The notes under the pieces: generated by a model | Told to the model about the DNA's origin: nothing | The model's database searches: none | Seen by the model: the letters and a program-made list of their open reading frames with translations, nothing else | DNA from: SEAL01 sp032153715 | GTDB taxonomy: Bacteria > Patescibacteriota > Saccharimonadia > Saccharimonadales > Saccharimonadaceae | NCBI GenBank assembly: GCA_032153715.1 | Contig: JALDYR010000001.1 | Coordinates: 372,001 to 436,000 of the forward strand | Direction of reading: 5' to 3' | DNA: 64,000 bases | Made by a program: the position numbers and the translations under genes | Shown: one piece after another, positions 51,627 through 60,336 of the stretch | Position numbering within the stretch: the stretch's first letter is position 1 | Layout: each line of letters starts with the position of its first letter

Positions 51627-53528
51627 CTACTTTTTGTCGTCGACAACTTCGCCTTCAACTGGCTCGTCTTTGTCGTCGGCTTTTTTGTCGCCGTCTTCAG
51701 AGGCAGGTGCATCCTCTTTAGCAGCGGCTTCGTACATCTTAGCGCCGATTGGCATGATCTTGTCGTTCAATGCCTTCACTGCCGCTTCAAGTTCATCTTT
51801 GCTCGCGTCGGCGTTGTCTTTAACCTTCTGGGCTTCTTCGATCGCTTCTTTAATCACCTTGACGTCATCTTCGGAAATCTTGTCCTTGAATTCATCTGGC
51901 ATTTTTTCCGCTTGGTAGATACCGTTTTCAAGTTGGTTGCGAGAATCAACTGCTTCACGCTTTTTCTTGTCTTCGTCAGCATGCGCTTCAGCTTCTTTTT
52001 GTGCCTTTTCGATGTCTTCCTTGCTCATGTTGCCGCTATCTTGGATGGTAACAGAGTTTTCTTTGCCGGTACCTTTATCTTTGGCGGTCACATTCAAGAT
52101 ACCGTTGGCATCAAGGCTAAACGTCACTTCAATTTGCGGCACGCCACGTGGGGCTGGCGCAATACCATCGAGGATGAAACGACCAAGTGACTTGTTGTCG
52201 CTGCTCATTTCGCGCTCACCTTGCAAGACGTGAATTTCTACTTGCGGCTGATTATCAGCAGCGGTTGAGAAGGTTTCACTCTTACTTGTTGGGATAGTGC
52301 TATTACGTTCGATTAATTTCGTCGTGACACCGCCCATCGTCTCGATACCGAGCGACAGTGGTGTAACGTCAAGCAGCAAGACATCTTTGACGTCGCCTGC
52401 AAGCACACCACCCTGAATCGCTGCACCAACAGCCACAACTTCATCTGGATTGACGCCTTTGAGTGGGTCTTTACCAAAGATTGCCTTTACCTTTTCGACA
52501 ACTGCCGGCATACGTGTCATACCGCCAACGAGAACCACTTCGTCGATATCACTCGCCTTAACGTCAGCATCCTTGAGAGCTTTTTCGACAGGCTCAGCCA
52601 AGCGATCAATTAGGTCTTTAACGAGGTCTTCTAGCTTTGAACGAGTCAACTTGTACTCGAAGTGCTTTGGCCCTTCGGCATCAGCCGTGATAAATGGCAG
52701 GTTAATTTCGTATTCGCTAGTTGATGACAGTTCTTTCTTTGCCTTCTCCGCTTCATCCTTGAGGCGTTGCATTGCCGCCTTGTCAGACTTAAGGTCGATA
52801 CCTTCTTCGTTCTTAAACACATCAAGGAAGTGGTTAACAATACGGTTATCAAAGTCTTCACCACCAAGGTGCGTGTCACCATTCGTTGAACGAACCTCAA
52901 AGACGCCGTCACCAAGCTCAAGAACAGACACATCGAATGTACCGCCACCAAGGTCAAAGACCGCGATCTTTTCGTCTTTCTTACTATCAAGGCCGTATGC
53001 AAGGGCCGCTGCTGTTGGCTCGTTAATGATACGCTTTACTTCAAGTCCAGCAATCTTGCCAGCATCTTTAGTTGCCTGGCGTTGTGAGTCATCAAAGTAA
53101 GCTGGCACAGTAATAACCGCTTCAGTCACCTTTTCGCCAAGGAAAGCTTCGGCATCAGCTTTGATCTTTGAGAGGATCATTGCTGATACTTCTTCTGGCG
53201 TGTACTCTTTGTCGCCCATCTTTACCGCGACGCCATCGCCCTTTTTGACGATTTCGTATGGCATGATGTCGTGATCCTTTTGGACTTCGTGGTCACTGAA
53301 CTTGCGTCCAATTAAACGCTTAACACCGTAGATCGTGTCTTTGGCGTTTGTGACGCGCTGACGCTGTGCCACCTGGCCAACCAAACGGTCGCCTTTTTTA
53401 TTAATTGCCACCACGCTTGGTGTTGTGCGGTTACCTTCGGCATTTGCGATAACCTCTGGCTTACCTGCGACCATGTACGCAAACGCGCTGTTCGTTGTAC
53501 CAAGGTCGATTCCAATGATTTTACCCAT
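51627..53528 (-). CDS. dnaK: Chaperone DnaK (Hsp70)
   Basis: A 633-residue Hsp70. N-terminal ATPase domain with GIDLGTTNSAFAYM, IINEPTAAALAYGLD and VFDLGGGTFDVSVLELG, the interdomain linker DVLLLDVTPLSLG, then the peptide-binding domain and a helical lid. The extreme C-terminus is acidic (DEPVEGEVVDDKK). AAAGGG precedes the ATG. Two CIRCE elements lie upstream and a bidirectional terminator lies downstream. Confidence 0.98.
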   Translation of the reverse strand: MGKIIGIDLGTTNSAFAYMVAGKPEVIANAEGNRTTPSVVAINKKGDRLVGQVAQRQRVTNAKDTIYGVKRLIGRKFSDHEVQKDHDIMPYEIVKKGDGVAVKMGDKEYTPEEVSAMILSKIKADAEAFLGEKVTEAVITVPAYFDDSQRQATKDAGKIAGLEVKRIINEPTAAALAYGLDSKKDEKIAVFDLGGGTFDVSVLELGDGVFEVRSTNGDTHLGGEDFDNRIVNHFLDVFKNEEGIDLKSDKAAMQRLKDEAEKAKKELSSTSEYEINLPFITADAEGPKHFEYKLTRSKLEDLVKDLIDRLAEPVEKALKDADVKASDIDEVVLVGGMTRMPAVVEKVKAIFGKDPLKGVNPDEVVAVGAAIQGGVLAGDVKDVLLLDVTPLSLGIETMGGVTTKLIERNSTIPTSKSETFSTAADNQPQVEIHVLQGEREMSSDNKSLGRFILDGIAPAPRGVPQIEVTFSLDANGILNVTAKDKGTGKENSVTIQDSGNMSKEDIEKAQKEAEAHADEDKKKREAVDSRNQLENGIYQAEKMPDEFKDKISEDDVKVIKEAIEEAQKVKDNADASKDELEAAVKALNDKIMPIGAKMYEAAAKEDAPASEDGDKKADDKDEPVEGEVVDDKK

Positions 53529-53582
53529 AAATTATATATACCCTTTCGCTTAGTCGTATCTGTATAAAGTTCTATTCATATT

Positions 53583-53609
53583 TTAGCACTCTACGATATA
53601 GATTGCCAA
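53583..53609 (-). promoter_or_regulatory. Second, imperfect CIRCE-like site upstream of dnaK
   Basis: TTAGCACTC-N9-GATTGCCAA; seven of nine bases of the right arm match. It lies 55 nt before the start codon and 19 nt from the perfect site, giving tandem HrcA sites. Confidence 0.7.
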
Positions 53610-53628
53610 TATCTATAGTGTAATAAAA

Positions 53629-53655
53629 TTAGCACTCTCGTGTCAAGAGTGCTAA
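53629..53655 (-). promoter_or_regulatory. Perfect CIRCE operator of dnaK
   Basis: TTAGCACTC-N9-GAGTGCTAA, an exact consensus. On the minus strand TTGACA (53641-53646) lies inside its spacer as the -35, and TACACT (53617-53622) follows after 18 nt as the -10. Confidence 0.95.
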
Positions 53656-53674
53656 TTGTATATATTCTACAATC

Positions 53675-55558
53675 CTACTCGTCCCGCATATCTTTAATAG
53701 GATTACGCGCCAAATTACGCGCCAACGGCAAAAGAATACTCACTAAACTTGCAATCAGTATCAGCCCACCGACCGCAGCCACCGCTTGCCACCATAGACC
53801 TATGAGCTGGAATTTTGCGTCCTCAGGTGCGTTCAAAAACGCAAGATGAGCATGGACCGTCGCATCCTGCGAATACGTATTATCGACCCAAAGAGCTATA
53901 CCACCACCAATCAGACAGGCAATAACAAAAACGATCAGGGCAAAGAGCGTCGTATAAATGACATACACCGCCCGTAGATCATTACGCGAAGCGCCAATCG
54001 CACGAAAAACTGCTGTCTCACGGCGACTATCGACAATCACGCGCCCTACCATGCCCATCATAATTAATGCCGCAATCGATCCAATAACGAGGCCGGCAAT
54101 CTGCAGCACTTTTTGCGCTTGACCCTTTAGCTCATCAAGCATCACACTATTACTGCCGAAATAACTAATAATTGGTTTATTAAAACAATCAGCGCCACTA
54201 CAATTTTCTTTTGTATAAAACGTTCGCACCTCATCAACCGAAGCAAACTCAATCAACTGACCTACTGGTATGCGTGACATACTCACACTCGCCGCTTCGG
54301 TAGCTGACTTTGGAATATACTTATCATACTCCACTTTATTCGGCAACGCATCATACATATCCTGCGGCACCACCCAGTTCCCCTGTAGCGATGACCCGGT
54401 TACGACACTCACCAGCGCCCCGACGTTCGAAAAGGACTGCTCGTCAAAACCATCGGGCGCAAGCCCTACAACACGAAATGTCAGTTTTTGCTGCATCGGA
54501 TGAACCGTTTCACCGAATTTTTCGTTAAATGCCTGCTGCTTGGCGACAAGCGCCTTCTCGTCCGTCGAACGGATGTCACTTTTGATAACCGGCGCTACAC
54601 ATGCGGTTGGATCAGGCAATCCATAAATTAAAGAAGGTTTTTGATAGTCCTTATTACCAGTATTTTTCTTAATCTCCTTGTCAATCCGTTTCGCTTCTTC
54701 AACCTGCTGCACCGAGAGGCTGTTTCGATAACAAACAGTAAATGTCGCGGATGCTGCATGGGCACGGATATACTTTATACGCTCAAGTCGCTCATTCGCA
54801 GGAGCGTTTTTCGCAAGCTTTGGCAGACCTAGCGCCTTTTCTACTTTTGAAATCGGTGCGATAACAGGTATATCATTCTTATTTGTCTGCGCACTTAGCG
54901 CCGACTGATCAAGTAGAAAAGGTTTCGTAACTGATTTATCCAAATAATACCAGCCTCCCTCAATACCTGGATTCATTTGATATTGAGCGTTTACATCTGG
55001 CTCAAAGTTCTCTTTTCCGCCCTCCATCGTTGCAATGCGCCCCGCCTCGGGTACCACATTTGGTTTTAAGGTGTAATAAGCCGAAGGATGATATCTACCT
55101 ACGCTTTCCTTCAGTTTATCGAGTGGTGTTTTTCGCTGATCCAATTGCTCTTTGATAGCAAGTTGGCTTGTCGGGACTGTCGCATCAATATACGGGTCGT
55201 TCTTATCTCCCGATACAGGTTTTGGCTCACTCGAGACGTCAAACTCAATCCCAAGACGTTTGGCTTCGGCCTTTTTTTCAGCGATACGCGTCATATAGAG
55301 CTGTGTTGCCCGTGCTCGCAGCTCTGGCGTATCTTCGTATGGTTGCGAGTTATAGTCGATATAACTTACTAAGTATCGCTCCGACAAACCACCACTCATA
55401 AACTGCCTACCACTCGTTATCGTGCCTGCAGCAATCAAAATAGCGGCAATCAGCAGCCCGAACAAAATACTGGCAGAGCCTGCCGTCATGACAGTACGCA
55501 CTTTACGCATGCGTAGTTTTGTTTGCGCAAGAATAAAGGCATCCGAGAAACGAATCAT
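53675..55558 (-). CDS. MacB/FtsX-type ABC transporter permease
   Basis: A 627-residue permease. N-terminal membrane helix (about 25-48), a long extracytoplasmic domain (about 50-475), then three membrane helices (about 490-515, 540-570 and 590-615), with GASRNDLRAVYVIYT, the typical FtsX-domain coupling segment. MacB-type transporters are mechanotransmitters, not classical exporters. The start overlaps the ATPase stop by 4 nt (ATGA). Two Cys residues (CSGADC) in the outer domain may pair. Confidence 0.9.
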   Translation of the reverse strand: MIRFSDAFILAQTKLRMRKVRTVMTAGSASILFGLLIAAILIAAGTITSGRQFMSGGLSERYLVSYIDYNSQPYEDTPELRARATQLYMTRIAEKKAEAKRLGIEFDVSSEPKPVSGDKNDPYIDATVPTSQLAIKEQLDQRKTPLDKLKESVGRYHPSAYYTLKPNVVPEAGRIATMEGGKENFEPDVNAQYQMNPGIEGGWYYLDKSVTKPFLLDQSALSAQTNKNDIPVIAPISKVEKALGLPKLAKNAPANERLERIKYIRAHAASATFTVCYRNSLSVQQVEEAKRIDKEIKKNTGNKDYQKPSLIYGLPDPTACVAPVIKSDIRSTDEKALVAKQQAFNEKFGETVHPMQQKLTFRVVGLAPDGFDEQSFSNVGALVSVVTGSSLQGNWVVPQDMYDALPNKVEYDKYIPKSATEAASVSMSRIPVGQLIEFASVDEVRTFYTKENCSGADCFNKPIISYFGSNSVMLDELKGQAQKVLQIAGLVIGSIAALIMMGMVGRVIVDSRRETAVFRAIGASRNDLRAVYVIYTTLFALIVFVIACLIGGGIALWVDNTYSQDATVHAHLAFLNAPEDAKFQLIGLWWQAVAAVGGLILIASLVSILLPLARNLARNPIKDMRDE

Positions 55559-56382
55559 AAGGCCACTCCATCGCGTAAAGCAATCTCACGATCAGCTCGG
55601 TGAGCAATAGCCTGGTCGTGTGTCACTACGATAATCGTTGTCCCGTATTCTTGGCGGATCAGCTCAAACAATTCAATAATTGCGGCACTATTTCTGCTAT
55701 CAAGATTACCTGTCGGCTCATCGGCAAGCAAGATTTTTGGCTTATTAAACAGGGCGCGTGCGATTGCCGCCCGTTGCATTTGGCCGCCCGATAATTCTTT
55801 CGGGAGGTGACTGACACGATCAGCCAATCCTACAGCCTTAGTAAGTTCGCTGACCTGATTCTGTCGTGTGGTGCGCTTTTTTCGCGCAAACATACCAGGA
55901 ACCTCAATGTTTTGTCCTAACTTCAAGAACGGCTGCAGATAAAAAAATTGAAAGACAAAGCCGATTGTCTGACCTCGAAAAATTGACAGCTTGTGATCGC
56001 TTAATTGCGTTAAATTAACGCCGTCCACCTCAACTGTGCCACCCGTCGGCTTATCAAGTCCACCGATTAGCTGTAGTAGCGTGCTTTTACCGCTACCGCT
56101 CGAACCTGTCAAGGCGATAAATTCACCCTGACGAACACTAAGCGACACACCATTTAAGGCCGCTACCTTCTGACGTCCAACCTTGTATTGCTTCGTAGCA
56201 TTCTTCACTGACACGATGATCGGCGCATCCTGAAAGCGCTCGGCTGCCGTCCGCCGTGCGGCCGAATCTGCAGTGGAACGGCGACGTAGTGCGCTGACCG
56301 CCGCCGATACGTCCCCGTCAAATAGACGGAGGAACTCATCAATTTTGACCTCATTAACCGACTCTATCTTTTCGCCACCCAT
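55555..56382 (-). CDS. ABC transporter ATP-binding protein (MacB/LolD type)
   Basis: A 275-residue ATPase. Walker A GSSGSGKST (about 93-101), Q-loop, signature LSGGQMQRAAIAR (about 196-208), Walker B ILLADEPTGNLD and the switch His in VVTHD are all present. An unusual N-terminal extension of about 50 residues precedes the ATPase core. It pairs with the permease at 53675. Substrate unknown; peptides, lipoproteins or cell-division control are options. Confidence 0.92.
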   Translation of the reverse strand: MGGEKIESVNEVKIDEFLRLFDGDVSAAVSALRRRSTADSAARRTAAERFQDAPIIVSVKNATKQYKVGRQKVAALNGVSLSVRQGEFIALTGSSGSGKSTLLQLIGGLDKPTGGTVEVDGVNLTQLSDHKLSIFRGQTIGFVFQFFYLQPFLKLGQNIEVPGMFARKKRTTRQNQVSELTKAVGLADRVSHLPKELSGGQMQRAAIARALFNKPKILLADEPTGNLDSRNSAAIIELFELIRQEYGTTIIVVTHDQAIAHRADREIALRDGVAL

Positions 56383-56415
56383 ATTTGTCTTTGATTATAA
56401 CATGAGACTGATCAT

Positions 56416-57216
56416 TTACTGAGTAGTCTTGCGCTTGAATAGCCATGCTGCAATTGGAATCGAAACAACGAGAATCGATATACTCCAGACCACTGACCAC
56501 AAAATCGAATCACCAATTGGCGTGCCGATAAGCAATCCGCGAATTGCATCGACCATCTGACTGACTGGCTGATTTTCAGCAAATGGCTTCAGCCACGACG
56601 ACATACTCTCCGCTGGAACGAAGGCGGTACTGGCAAACGTCAGCGGGAAGATGATAACGAACGTCAGCCACTGAACACCCTCAACACTCTTTGCAATCAC
56701 CCCAACAATTGCTGACAGCCACGAGATAGCCAACGTAAAGAGCGCCAGTAGCCCCGCAAAAATCAACCATTCAGTGAACGTCGCATTTGGACGAAAGCCA
56801 ATCACGAGGCCAGCAAGAATCATCACGATCGTCGAGATACCATTACGGAATAGATCGGAAATCACGTGGCCGTTCAGCACTGCAAGATTAGACATTGGCA
56901 AGCTACGGAAACGGTCAACAATACCGCGTTGCAAATCGTTACAGACCGCGATCGCCGTCGTTGTCGAACCAAAGGCAATCGTCTGGACGATGATACCCGC
57001 CATCAAGAAGTTTGTGTAACTGCCGCCACTCGTTGCAATCGCACCGCCAAATACCGCCGTAAACAATACGAGGAACATAATAGGTTGGAAAAATGTACCC
57101 AATAGTTGATCGGTGTTGCGAATAATATGCGTACTACTACGACGAATCATAATCAATGAATCAGTCATAGCCAGCCATAGCTTTGATCGTTTTTCAAATT
57201 TCAATTCAACCGCCAT
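56416..57216 (-). CDS. ABC-2 type transporter permease (DrrB-like)
   Basis: A 266-residue permease with six predicted helices (about 38-60, 70-95, 115-140, 148-175, 180-200 and 235-255). Sequences such as FLVLFTAVFGGAI, IVDRFRSLPMSNLAVL and PLTFASTAFVPAESM are characteristic of DrrB/ABC-2 exporters. It starts 1 nt after the stop of the DrrA-like ATPase, so they form a two-gene transporter. Possible export of drugs, lipids or glycans. Confidence 0.92.
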   Translation of the reverse strand: MAVELKFEKRSKLWLAMTDSLIMIRRSSTHIIRNTDQLLGTFFQPIMFLVLFTAVFGGAIATSGGSYTNFLMAGIIVQTIAFGSTTTAIAVCNDLQRGIVDRFRSLPMSNLAVLNGHVISDLFRNGISTIVMILAGLVIGFRPNATFTEWLIFAGLLALFTLAISWLSAIVGVIAKSVEGVQWLTFVIIFPLTFASTAFVPAESMSSWLKPFAENQPVSQMVDAIRGLLIGTPIGDSILWSVVWSISILVVSIPIAAWLFKRKTTQ

Positions 57217-57217
57217 C

Positions 57218-58174
57218 TTACGCTTCCTCGCTATCTTTTGTTTGCTTACCCGTTAACGACAAGAATACGTCGTCGAGCGTTGGCTTGTGAACGGCCATTG
57301 CTTCAAATCGTAGGTTTTCCTTCTGGAGCGTATCGAGAACTTTACGAACATCAGCATTAGTATCTTTCAAAACAACTGTGACAGTCTTTTCACCTTCGTC
57401 GCTTTCCTGCACGGACTTATCGAGCACCTTCACGGCCAACTTATATTCGTTGGTTGTCGCAAATGTCAGCTCGAGGCGGTCTTTGCCGACTTTCGCCTTT
57501 AGCTCTTTAGCTGTACCCTCGGCAATTACTTTCCCACCATCAATCACCACAATACGATCAGCCAACTGATCAGCCTCTTCGAGGTACTGGGTGGTGAGCA
57601 AAATCGTAGCGCCATTTTGTTTCAGTTTTTCAATAATCTCCCACATAGCAATGCGTGATCGCGGATCAAGTCCCGTCGTTGGCTCGTCCAAGAAGATGAC
57701 CGGTGGAGTTGCAATCAAACTCACCGCCAGGTCGAGACGGCGTCGCATACCGCCAGAGTATGTTTTCGCTGGGCGCTCAGCTGCTTTAACAAGATCAAAT
57801 TCTTCAAGCAATTCCTGCGCTCGGGCGTGCGCGCTGTCTTTTGTCAGGCGATACAAGCGCCCCATCATGACCAAGTTTTCCCGACCTGTTAACAGTTCGT
57901 CGACCGCCGCCGATTGTCCTGTCAGGCCGATCACGCTTCGCACGTCATCAGCTTGCGATTTGACGTCGTAGCCCTCAATCGTCACTGAACCAGCATCAAA
58001 CCCAAGCAACGTACTCAGAATACGAACCGTTGTTGTCTTACCTGCACCGTTCGGGCCAAGCAATGCCAGCATCGTGCCGCGCTCGACATTGATATCAATC
58101 CCCTTCAGGACATTGTTGGATCCATAGGACTTTTTCAGCCCCTTTGCCTGAATCACATAGTCAGCTTTCGTCAT
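57218..58174 (-). CDS. ABC transporter ATPase (DrrA-like)
   Basis: A 318-residue ATPase of the DrrA family. Walker A GPNGAGKTT (about 38-46), signature YSGGMRRRLDLA (about 139-150), Walker B VIFLDEPTTGLD and TTQYLEEAD are present, followed by a C-terminal DrrA-type regulatory domain (about 225-318). It drives the adjacent ABC-2 permease. AGGGG lies upstream of the ATG. It is 38 nt downstream of grpE and could also be read from the hrcA operon. Confidence 0.93.
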   Translation of the reverse strand: MTKADYVIQAKGLKKSYGSNNVLKGIDINVERGTMLALLGPNGAGKTTTVRILSTLLGFDAGSVTIEGYDVKSQADDVRSVIGLTGQSAAVDELLTGRENLVMMGRLYRLTKDSAHARAQELLEEFDLVKAAERPAKTYSGGMRRRLDLAVSLIATPPVIFLDEPTTGLDPRSRIAMWEIIEKLKQNGATILLTTQYLEEADQLADRIVVIDGGKVIAEGTAKELKAKVGKDRLELTFATTNEYKLAVKVLDKSVQESDEGEKTVTVVLKDTNADVRKVLDTLQKENLRFEAMAVHKPTLDDVFLSLTGKQTKDSEEA

Positions 58175-58212
58175 GGAAGGTTCCCCTATTTAATCTATTT
58201 TATTGTAGCAAA

Positions 58213-58677
58213 TTATTTACGCGTTACTTTCACCATAGCGTGGCGAATTGGCTGGCCATTAAGAACATACCCACCTTGCAACTCTTCAGCAATCACTTCC
58301 GTTTCACCTTCAGCATCTTCCTCAAACTGAATAGCCTCGTGTAATTCTGGATTAAATTCACTACCCACCTTGGCATCAATACGCTGCAGATTCAATGACT
58401 CAAGCGACTTCTCAAGATTCTTAACGAGGCCAGCAATACCTTGCGCCCACTTATTGTCCTTGAGCTCTTCTGGCGTATATGCAACGGCACGCTCAATATT
58501 ATCGATAACTGGCAACAACTTCAAAATAGCCGCCGCCTGCCCTGCGCTCCGTGCGGCCGACTTCTCTGCTTCGACTCGTTTACGGTAGTTTTCAAAGTCT
58601 GCCCGCGTTCGCTGCAAATCATTCGTCAGGTCACCAACCTGCTGTTCAAGTTCTTCTTGCTTCTTACCCTTTACCAT
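58213..58677 (-). CDS. grpE: Nucleotide exchange factor GrpE
   Basis: A 154-residue protein: a long coiled coil (about 5-65) with DFENYRKRVEAEK, followed by the four-helix bundle and beta domain with LLPVIDNIERAV and ...ELQGGYVLNGQPIRHAMVKV. It removes ADP from DnaK. It is preceded by a 44-residue peptide gene and hrcA on the same strand, forming a CIRCE-controlled operon. GGAG precedes its ATG by a few nt. Confidence 0.94.
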   Translation of the reverse strand: MVKGKKQEELEQQVGDLTNDLQRTRADFENYRKRVEAEKSAARSAGQAAAILKLLPVIDNIERAVAYTPEELKDNKWAQGIAGLVKNLEKSLESLNLQRIDAKVGSEFNPELHEAIQFEEDAEGETEVIAEELQGGYVLNGQPIRHAMVKVTRK

Positions 58678-58685
58678 TCTGTCTC

Positions 58686-58820
58686 CTAAAACAAGTTCTT
58701 TATTGAATTCAGTATTTCGACTATTACATCACCAACTGCGTTAATCACCGTTACTGTCGCATCAACAATTGCCTGAATAATCGAGGTGATTGCGTTAACT
58801 ATCGTATCAATCAGATTCAT
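58686..58820 (-). CDS. Small amphipathic peptide between hrcA and grpE
   Basis: A 44-residue ORF whose ATG overlaps the hrcA stop (TAATG) and which is preceded by a strong GAGGAGG 7 nt upstream. It ends 8 nt before the grpE start. The peptide (starting MNLIDTIVNAITSIIQAIVD) is highly enriched in Ile, Val, Ala, Asn and Thr with Asp/Glu on one face, and has no Cys, Pro or Arg. The pattern could make one long amphipathic helix, like small membrane-active peptides. The strong start site and operon position argue for real expression. No known family. Confidence 0.7.
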   Translation of the reverse strand: MNLIDTIVNAITSIIQAIVDATVTVINAVGDVIVEILNSIKNLF

Positions 58821-59527
58821 TACAATACCTCCTCAAGCATCGCGCCGGCGTGTCGCACTAAGCGCATGACTTTTCCGTAACTTTGACGAGTTGGGCCTAA
58901 GACTCCAATGTAGCTACGGTCACTGTACGGCGAACGGAAGCGGCTAACAATTAAGGTGGCGCCACTCGATTTACCGATTGGATTTTCACTTCCAATAAAT
59001 ACATTCAATGGCTCGTTTGGTGCGGCTTCACGCAGCCATGGCTCAAGATTGTCAAGCAAACGCGCGACGGCCTGCGTGTGGTTGTTTTGCATAAACTCCG
59101 GCTGACTAAAGAGGTTGCCAATGCCATTCATATACAGCTGGTCGCCAATTGTCGCGAGGCCAAGGTTATGGGTCAGCTCAACCAAGCTATCAACCGCGCT
59201 GCGAATCGCCCGATCAGCATGGGCTCCATGCGGTGAAACGCGCGCTTCGATCGTCCTCGCACCACGATCAAGAGTCGGTGCCTGGTGTGCGTCAGCTTCG
59301 GTCAGCGTGTTCACATAAAAACGGTAACCCTGATCGGTCGGCACCCGACCCGAACTAGTGTGCGTCTGTTGAATCATCCCCATATCTTCTAGGCGCGCCA
59401 TTTCGCTGCGGATTGTCGCACTTGAAACGCCAAACAGCTTCGCCAGCATCACACTCCCAACAGGACTCGCTACTTCAGCGTACTGTTCAATGATGGCTGC
59501 TAATATCTGCGCTTGACGTTCGGTCAT
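58820..59527 (-). CDS. hrcA: Heat-inducible repressor HrcA
   Basis: A 235-residue repressor. N-terminal winged helix with MTERQAQILAAIIEQYAEV and GVSSATIRSEMARLEDMGMI (recognition helix), followed by QTHTSSGRVPTDQGYRFYV and a shortened GAF-like dimerisation domain. It is shorter than the usual 340 residues. ATG 59527 is 6 nt past TATAAT (59534-59539); an upstream GTG at 59554 lies inside CIRCE and is rejected. HrcA binds CIRCE sites at hrcA, dnaK and dnaJ in this window. Confidence 0.94.
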   Translation of the reverse strand: MTERQAQILAAIIEQYAEVASPVGSVMLAKLFGVSSATIRSEMARLEDMGMIQQTHTSSGRVPTDQGYRFYVNTLTEADAHQAPTLDRGARTIEARVSPHGAHADRAIRSAVDSLVELTHNLGLATIGDQLYMNGIGNLFSQPEFMQNNHTQAVARLLDNLEPWLREAAPNEPLNVFIGSENPIGKSSGATLIVSRFRSPYSDRSYIGVLGPTRQSYGKVMRLVRHAGAMLEEVL

Positions 59528-59547
59528 GCTTAAATTATAGCGCGTCT

Positions 59548-59574
59548 TTGGCACTCATGCAAATAGAGTGCCAA
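59548..59574 (-). promoter_or_regulatory. CIRCE operator of hrcA
   Basis: TTGGCACTC-N9-GAGTGCCAA. The -35 TTGCAT (minus strand, 59557-59562) is inside the spacer, and TATAAT follows after 17 nt. Confidence 0.92.
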
Positions 59575-59575
59575 T

Positions 59576-60148
59576 CTACCACTTGCTAATCTCAACCATA
59601 CAAAAGGTATGTGCCGCACTACGAACTGTATACAGTTGACCTGCGAGCGTTACGTTGTCATAACCCGGAGTTGGCGACAAAATATTGGCAACCCCGCAAT
59701 TTGCGTTCGGCCCCACTGAAAATCCAAATACCGATCGATTATCGGCAAAGTAATTTGAATGATACCACATCGAACCCGTTGGATTACTTCCCCATTTCGT
59801 AAGCTTCTGCTCGGCAATACCGGCGTAAGTTGCCAATTTTTGATTAAACGCCGTGTCGTAAACCGTATTTGCCGCCCAATAATCACTGTTGGCGCAAGTG
59901 CCGCCCGGCACTGCACTCGCCGGTGCGATACACGACGAGGCTATCGGACGCCCCTCGACCGCCTCCCAAGCCTTTAATCCTTTAATGTAGGCGTTGGCAG
60001 TGCTTGTCGCCGTGGCGCTATTTGCACGCTCCTGTACGCCATTAAACGCAACGATAGTGATCGCCGCCAAGATACCGATCACGACGATGACGATTAGCAA
60101 CTCGACAATCGTAAAGCCACGTATATTCCTATTACTTACCACACCCAC
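59576..60148 (-). CDS. Type IV pilin
   Basis: A 190-residue pilin. The basic leader ends in RG, cut before FTIVELLIVIVVIGILAA, followed by AFNGVQERANSATAT and a soluble head with four Cys residues (SSCIAP, GTCANS, ANCGVA, HTFCMVE). Its start is GTG 60148 or GTG 60142, both weak. The mature N-terminal helix is the same as in the pilins at 27461 and 27977, but the head differs. Likely a pilus subunit with a different function. Confidence 0.9.
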   Translation of the reverse strand: MGVVSNRNIRGFTIVELLIVIVVIGILAAITIVAFNGVQERANSATATSTANAYIKGLKAWEAVEGRPIASSCIAPASAVPGGTCANSDYWAANTVYDTAFNQKLATYAGIAEQKLTKWGSNPTGSMWYHSNYFADNRSVFGFSVGPNANCGVANILSPTPGYDNVTLAGQLYTVRSAAHTFCMVEISKW

Positions 60149-60179
60149 TACCTAATACCTACCGTGATCAAACCCTTAC

Positions 60180-60245
60180 TCAGTCAACGAGCGTGCCCTG
60201 TGGATCGTCTCCAAGTTGCAGTGCGCGTGCCATGTAGATATACAT
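60180..60245 (-). CDS. Possible 21-residue leader peptide
   Basis: On the minus strand, ATG 60245 (or 60233) opens a 21-codon ORF, MYIYMARALQLGDDPQGTLVD, ending with TGA at 60180-60182. A TATACT -10 (60270-60275) and AAGGAG (60248-60253) precede it. It lies about 30 nt upstream of a pilin gene. Spacing to the Shine-Dalgarno is not ideal for either ATG, so it may be chance. Confidence 0.35.
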   Translation of the reverse strand: MYIYMARALQLGDDPQGTLVD

Positions 60246-60336
60246 CTCTCCTTAGCTTCTGTTGTCCTCAGTATACATGACGCTTACGGTTCGGCAAATG
60301 TGTGACGAATAACCATAATTCACCTATACTGGAGCT

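Noticed and set aside
59528..59554. Upstream GTG start for hrcA
   Set aside because: It lies inside the CIRCE element and before the -10 box, so it would not be on the transcript.
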